Positions 60,776 through 64,000 of a stretch of DNA of 64,000 nucleotides are shown here, piece after piece. Below the pieces are notes generated by a model. It made no database searches and was not told where the DNA came from. It saw nothing but the letters and a program-made list of their open reading frames with translations. Origin of the DNA: Pelodera strongyloides (Eukaryota > Nematoda > Chromadorea > Rhabditida > Rhabditidae); assembly GCA_036852015.1 (NCBI GenBank), contig JAANDG010000741.1:1-64000 (forward strand), written 5' to 3'. Position 1 is the stretch's first letter. The number at the start of each line of letters is the position of its first letter. The position numbers were made by a program, and so were the translations under genes.

Positions 60776-63700
60776 TCAGGCCTCGAGAAAGGCGTAGTTG
60801 TAGTTATCAGCAGTCGACTGAGGAGGCGGCTGTAGTTCAGGAGATGGTATCATTCCAGCCTCAGCCAGCGCTTTTTGTATCTTCTTGGAGAGAACACCAA
60901 CTTCTATGCGAAGCGTGGTCACTTTGATTATCAGACTGTTGTGTTCGACCTAGAATCACATTATAATAATGTTGGTTTCTGCAGAGAAAGAGTGTTTTTA
61001 CCTTTTAAATAGGTGTAGTATGTTTGTGTGTTTCCAACGTGATACAATTTTTAGGAGGGCTCAGAAAACAAGCACTCGCGAAAAGTAACATCACCGACCT
61101 TCTGTTCTTCTGTCATCCACCACTGAGGACTGCTCCGCTCAGCCTCTCCATCAGGTCTCACACTCTCAATCAGAGTCTCAATCTCCTGTTCTGCCTCTTC
61201 GAGTGCGGGAATCTTTGTCAACATCGTGTTCATTTGTGAAAGAACCTGAAGTATTTTTTTTCATTGGCAACGTTTTTTTCAAACTCTGTGCCTCAAAAAG
61301 AATTAGTAAAATTGAATAACCTGTGGTGGTAGATGATGCTGTTGAAGGATGGCCATATCGAGGTACCCCTTTTCAACCGCGATTCGAAGTTTTTCCGCAG
61401 TAGCTGCAGTATGTTGACTCAATTCTAAACAGGCGGGAGGTAAAAACTACGCTCAGCCAACGATAGGTGAATTCATGAGCATGCGCTTAGTGTAAGTCAT
61501 TTAACATTCGTGACCTGAGGCCGTATTCACCAACGCCAGGGAACTCTCCCCGGGACTCCCTGGAGGGGGCGTGGCGGGAGGGTTGCTTATTTGCAATTCA
61601 AGAACATTTTGGGAGACAATTGTCTCTCCCTCCGAGGGGTGGGGAATGAAGTCTCCCTGAGCGCTGTTTCAAGAGAATTTTGCTCGATTTCAGTCTATTT
61701 TCACTTATATAACACAAACATTGCGGAAACTAAAGGATGTGTTATATGTTTGATCACACGCATGCTTATATTCCCGAAAAAAATGGCACCAAAATATGTA
61801 TGACATGTTTTTGTTTTATGGTGCATTTGTAGTACTAAACAATACAGTGCTCACTACTGGTGAAAATTGCAAAAAATACAAACTTTCTTCGTAAAAGATC
61901 AAATAAGTAAATGGTTTTAAAGTTAATTTTACCATTTCCACCGTTTGACCAATCCTGTGATATTGCGGTCGATTGTCCATTGGATCCTAGGAACCAGTCG
62001 TTCACGTTATCAAACCATTTGTCACTAGCCGATTCGAGCTGATTTCCAGCTTCTGAAAAATAAAACATGTACTATAACCCCGATTACATACGGCCAGTAA
62101 GTTGATTTTGCTTCGATTTTGACTCGTGCAGCATTTGACCATTTACCAGGTTTCGGATTATTGGGGTCGTTATCCGGGAGTTCACCCCATCCAGTCACCA
62201 CAATCGGTCTCTTTGGAGGAAGTTGCATACTCGAACGACTTGATCCATCCTCAGACTGAAACAAACATTCACTCTGGCAGGGTTTATCAGAAATGTATTT
62301 AGTTCTCTTATGATACTTTATAGCACAATTTTGGCGTACCAAAACAAAACTCGATCATGTTGCATTAGACACAAATTCGTCCGCGAAACTCGAAATTCTT
62401 ATTCGTGTATCGGAATCACCTCGACCTTCTTTTGGGGGACGGGGCACCTCATCAGAGCAACTTCCAGATCCTCATCTTCTCCTTCTCCAACCTTCCACAA
62501 TTTGACCGACTGTTGCGCTGAAGCTGTATAAATTTATGAAGCGTTGCTGGAACAAGTCTTGCAAGTGATCTTCACGCACCAGTTCCAATCTGCTAATTTG
62601 CGTCGGCTATTTCGCACAGAAGTAACTTTTGCGCGGAACCCTTGTGCGTGCTTCGTAGCAAGTTAAGACCGACGTACAACGAAGAAGAATCGGGTATAGT
62701 CCAGCAAACTCACAAGCCCTGTCCGGATCTCCCCAGATGCTCACTCCCGTGTCCCTCTGCCATTTCTTGAGGTCCCCATTTGGATCGTGCCACATAAGAT
62801 CTTCTTGCGGAGAACCCCCATTCACGCCTCCTGGGGCGAATTGAGGCGGTGATTTGTTCATGAATGTGCCTCCGAATTCGTTATCTGGGAATCCTGAAAA
62901 GGAACAATGTTGACTTCGCAAAGAACAGATATAATTCCTCCCATTACTAATTTCCTTCACGTGAATTACGACATTTGTAATAATATAATCAGTTGCTTAA
63001 GCTACTTGTACTCTTTCGAACTTGCGTGTTATCAATATTGAAATCATGGAAAGAGACGCTTTTTTTTAACTTCGTTACAGACTTGAAAAAATATTGACCA
63101 ACTAAAAAAAAAAATATATATATATATATATATAGGAGAGGTTCCTTCAAGGATCAAAAGTGCAGACGATTACGGACCTCAAATACATAATAATTTCTTT
63201 AATGGGTTATGTGATAATCAAGTCTGAAACGGCGTCGAGTGAAATAAACCTGGTTGTGGGTAATTGACTTGTGGACGCATCATTGGAGGCTCCGGCTTCC
63301 ACATTTGGCCGGGCTGTTGAGGAGGCCCTCTCATATTCATATTTTGGAACTACAAAACATGTAGTGAATAAGTGCTTGAATAAAAGTTAAGAGGTACCTG
63401 GTTACTGTATCCTCAGAAAGATAAAAAAAATCAAATACAAAGAAAAAGAAAAAGAAAGATTAGAGGTGCAGGTCGAAACAAACACATGACACTGCTTTGA
63501 TACTAAGAAAAAGGATTACATAAGGATAATAGTGACGAAAACAGTCTATATATGCCTCAACTGTTTATAGACTTCCGCTATTATGATTTGATCGGCTTCA
63601 GATCAAGGAGATATGACGTGCATCTATGACAAGGATAATAATAATTTCTGAATAAGGAAGTAACTCACAGCCATTTCAACGGGTGGAGGGACGGATACAT

Positions 63701-63823
63701 CTGGGTACCTGCCCTGTTGGGGTGGCGCTCCTGGCATAGGGTTCCTCATTCGCTGATCCCACATTGGCTGATTTGGAAGGCCGGGATTAGGACCAGGCAT
63801 CATACCGTTTGGCGCTCCCCAAC
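60776..63823 (-). CDS. GW182/AIN-family protein, 5' end outside the window
   Basis: Nine 3' exons in transcription order (63823-63669, 63349-63250, 62893-62714, 62523-62426, 62255-62147, 62052-61933, 61424-61321, 61245-61099, 60949-60776) agree in phase and give about 395 residues. Tryptophan-glycine type motifs are dense: GWGAPNG, MWDQRMRN, LMWHDPNGDLKKWQRDTG, SIWGDPDR, VTGWGELPDND and WFLGSNG. These are typical of Argonaute-binding GW182 proteins. A helical segment (about 275-360) follows, and the protein ends without an RRM, as in C. elegans AIN-1/AIN-2. Such proteins link miRNA-loaded Argonaute to deadenylases. I cannot decide between ain-1 and ain-2. A truncated MITE sits in one intron. 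Confidence 0.85.
61515..61680. mobile_element. fragment of the AGGCCG-type MITE
   Basis: CTG at 61515-61517 is followed by AGGCCGTATTCACCA and a G/C-rich subterminal region with GGAACTCTCCCCGGGA. These match the ends of the 57-kb element. No opposite end is visible downstream, so it is a truncated copy. The right boundary is approximate. Confidence 0.6.
63109..63134. repeat. short (TA)n microsatellite
   Basis: About 13 TA units follow an A-run, in an intron of the AIN-type gene. Confidence 0.9.
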
Positions 63824-64000
63824 CTAAAAAAGTTTACAGTTATACTCCTTAGTACCTATTGGCTAGTGCGTTGTCCTCTTTGGTCAACTGAAATCGGCGC
63901 CCACTCTACTGACCATAAGAACTCTGCTAGCAAGTTAAAAACTTTAGTAGGTATACCATTATGAGTAAAGGGGCAGCTCACGAAAAGGAACGATTCATTT
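63824..64000. other. intron of the AIN-type gene running off the window
   Basis: The acceptor of exon 63823-63669 lies at 63824-63825 (minus). No further exon with correct phase was found before the window ends. Confidence 0.5.

Noticed and set aside
1..64000. CRISPR arrays, bacterial operons or phage features
   Set aside because: The dense intron structure and nematode orthologues show eukaryotic nuclear DNA. No regularly spaced repeat-spacer array is present; the 30-bp minisatellite has no unique spacers.

Overview
The window looks like nuclear DNA of a clade V (rhabditid/strongylid-type) nematode. It is AT-rich, with many short exons, 3' splice sites of the TTTTCAG type sitting just before several start codons (consistent with spliced-leader trans-splicing), and exon-by-exon matches to proteins I know from Caenorhabditis elegans (HDA-4, a TSC22 protein, IMPACT, MEC-4, FBP-1 and a GW182/AIN protein). 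Introns and intergenic gaps are long and contain small non-autonomous transposons, which suggests a parasitic strongylid rather than Caenorhabditis. The species assignment is inference; I ran no search.

Layout. Plus strand: 168-2701, a secreted protein with three LDL-receptor class A modules; 5381-9134, an unrecognised gene of about 470 residues; 14810-24230, a class IIa histone deacetylase (hda-4) in 22 coding exons; 27594-44277, a TSC22-family gene with long, probable middle and short forms; 47533-49599, an IMPACT homologue (RWD plus UPF0029/YigZ-type domain). Minus strand: 54997-50324, the touch-channel subunit mec-4 in 22 exons; 58298-55736, fructose-1,6-bisphosphatase with a tRNA-Ala(AGC) gene inside one intron; 63823-60776, the 3' part of a GW182/AIN-family gene whose 5' end lies beyond the window. 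I checked splice phases across all exons. hda-4 (848 aa), mec-4 (744 aa), fbp (369 aa), impt (269 aa) and the LDLa gene (580 aa) each assemble into one open frame.

Mobile DNA. A 1.18-kb element with two ~340-bp LTRs and a GAATC target duplication sits in an hda-4 intron. Palindromic elements flanked by TTAA (piggyBac-like MITEs) occur at 7.4-8.35 kb, 10.1 kb and 40.9 kb. Elements with AGGCCG termini and 3-bp CWG duplications (PIF/Harbinger-like) occur at 44.6, 57.0 and 61.5 kb.

The most unusual pattern is three tandem duplications (49, 72 and 31 bp), in hda-4 and twice in mec-4. Each copies the end of an intron, the 3' splice site and the first bases of the exon. In every case only the exon-proximal copy preserves the reading frame. 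Other points of note: a retained active-site tyrosine and a GC-AG intron in the HDAC catalytic region, a splice acceptor completed by a MITE insertion, a perfect 25-bp hairpin, and a 30-bp minisatellite. The genes have unrelated roles (chromatin, transcription, translation control, mechanosensation, gluconeogenesis, miRNA silencing) and do not form a pathway.
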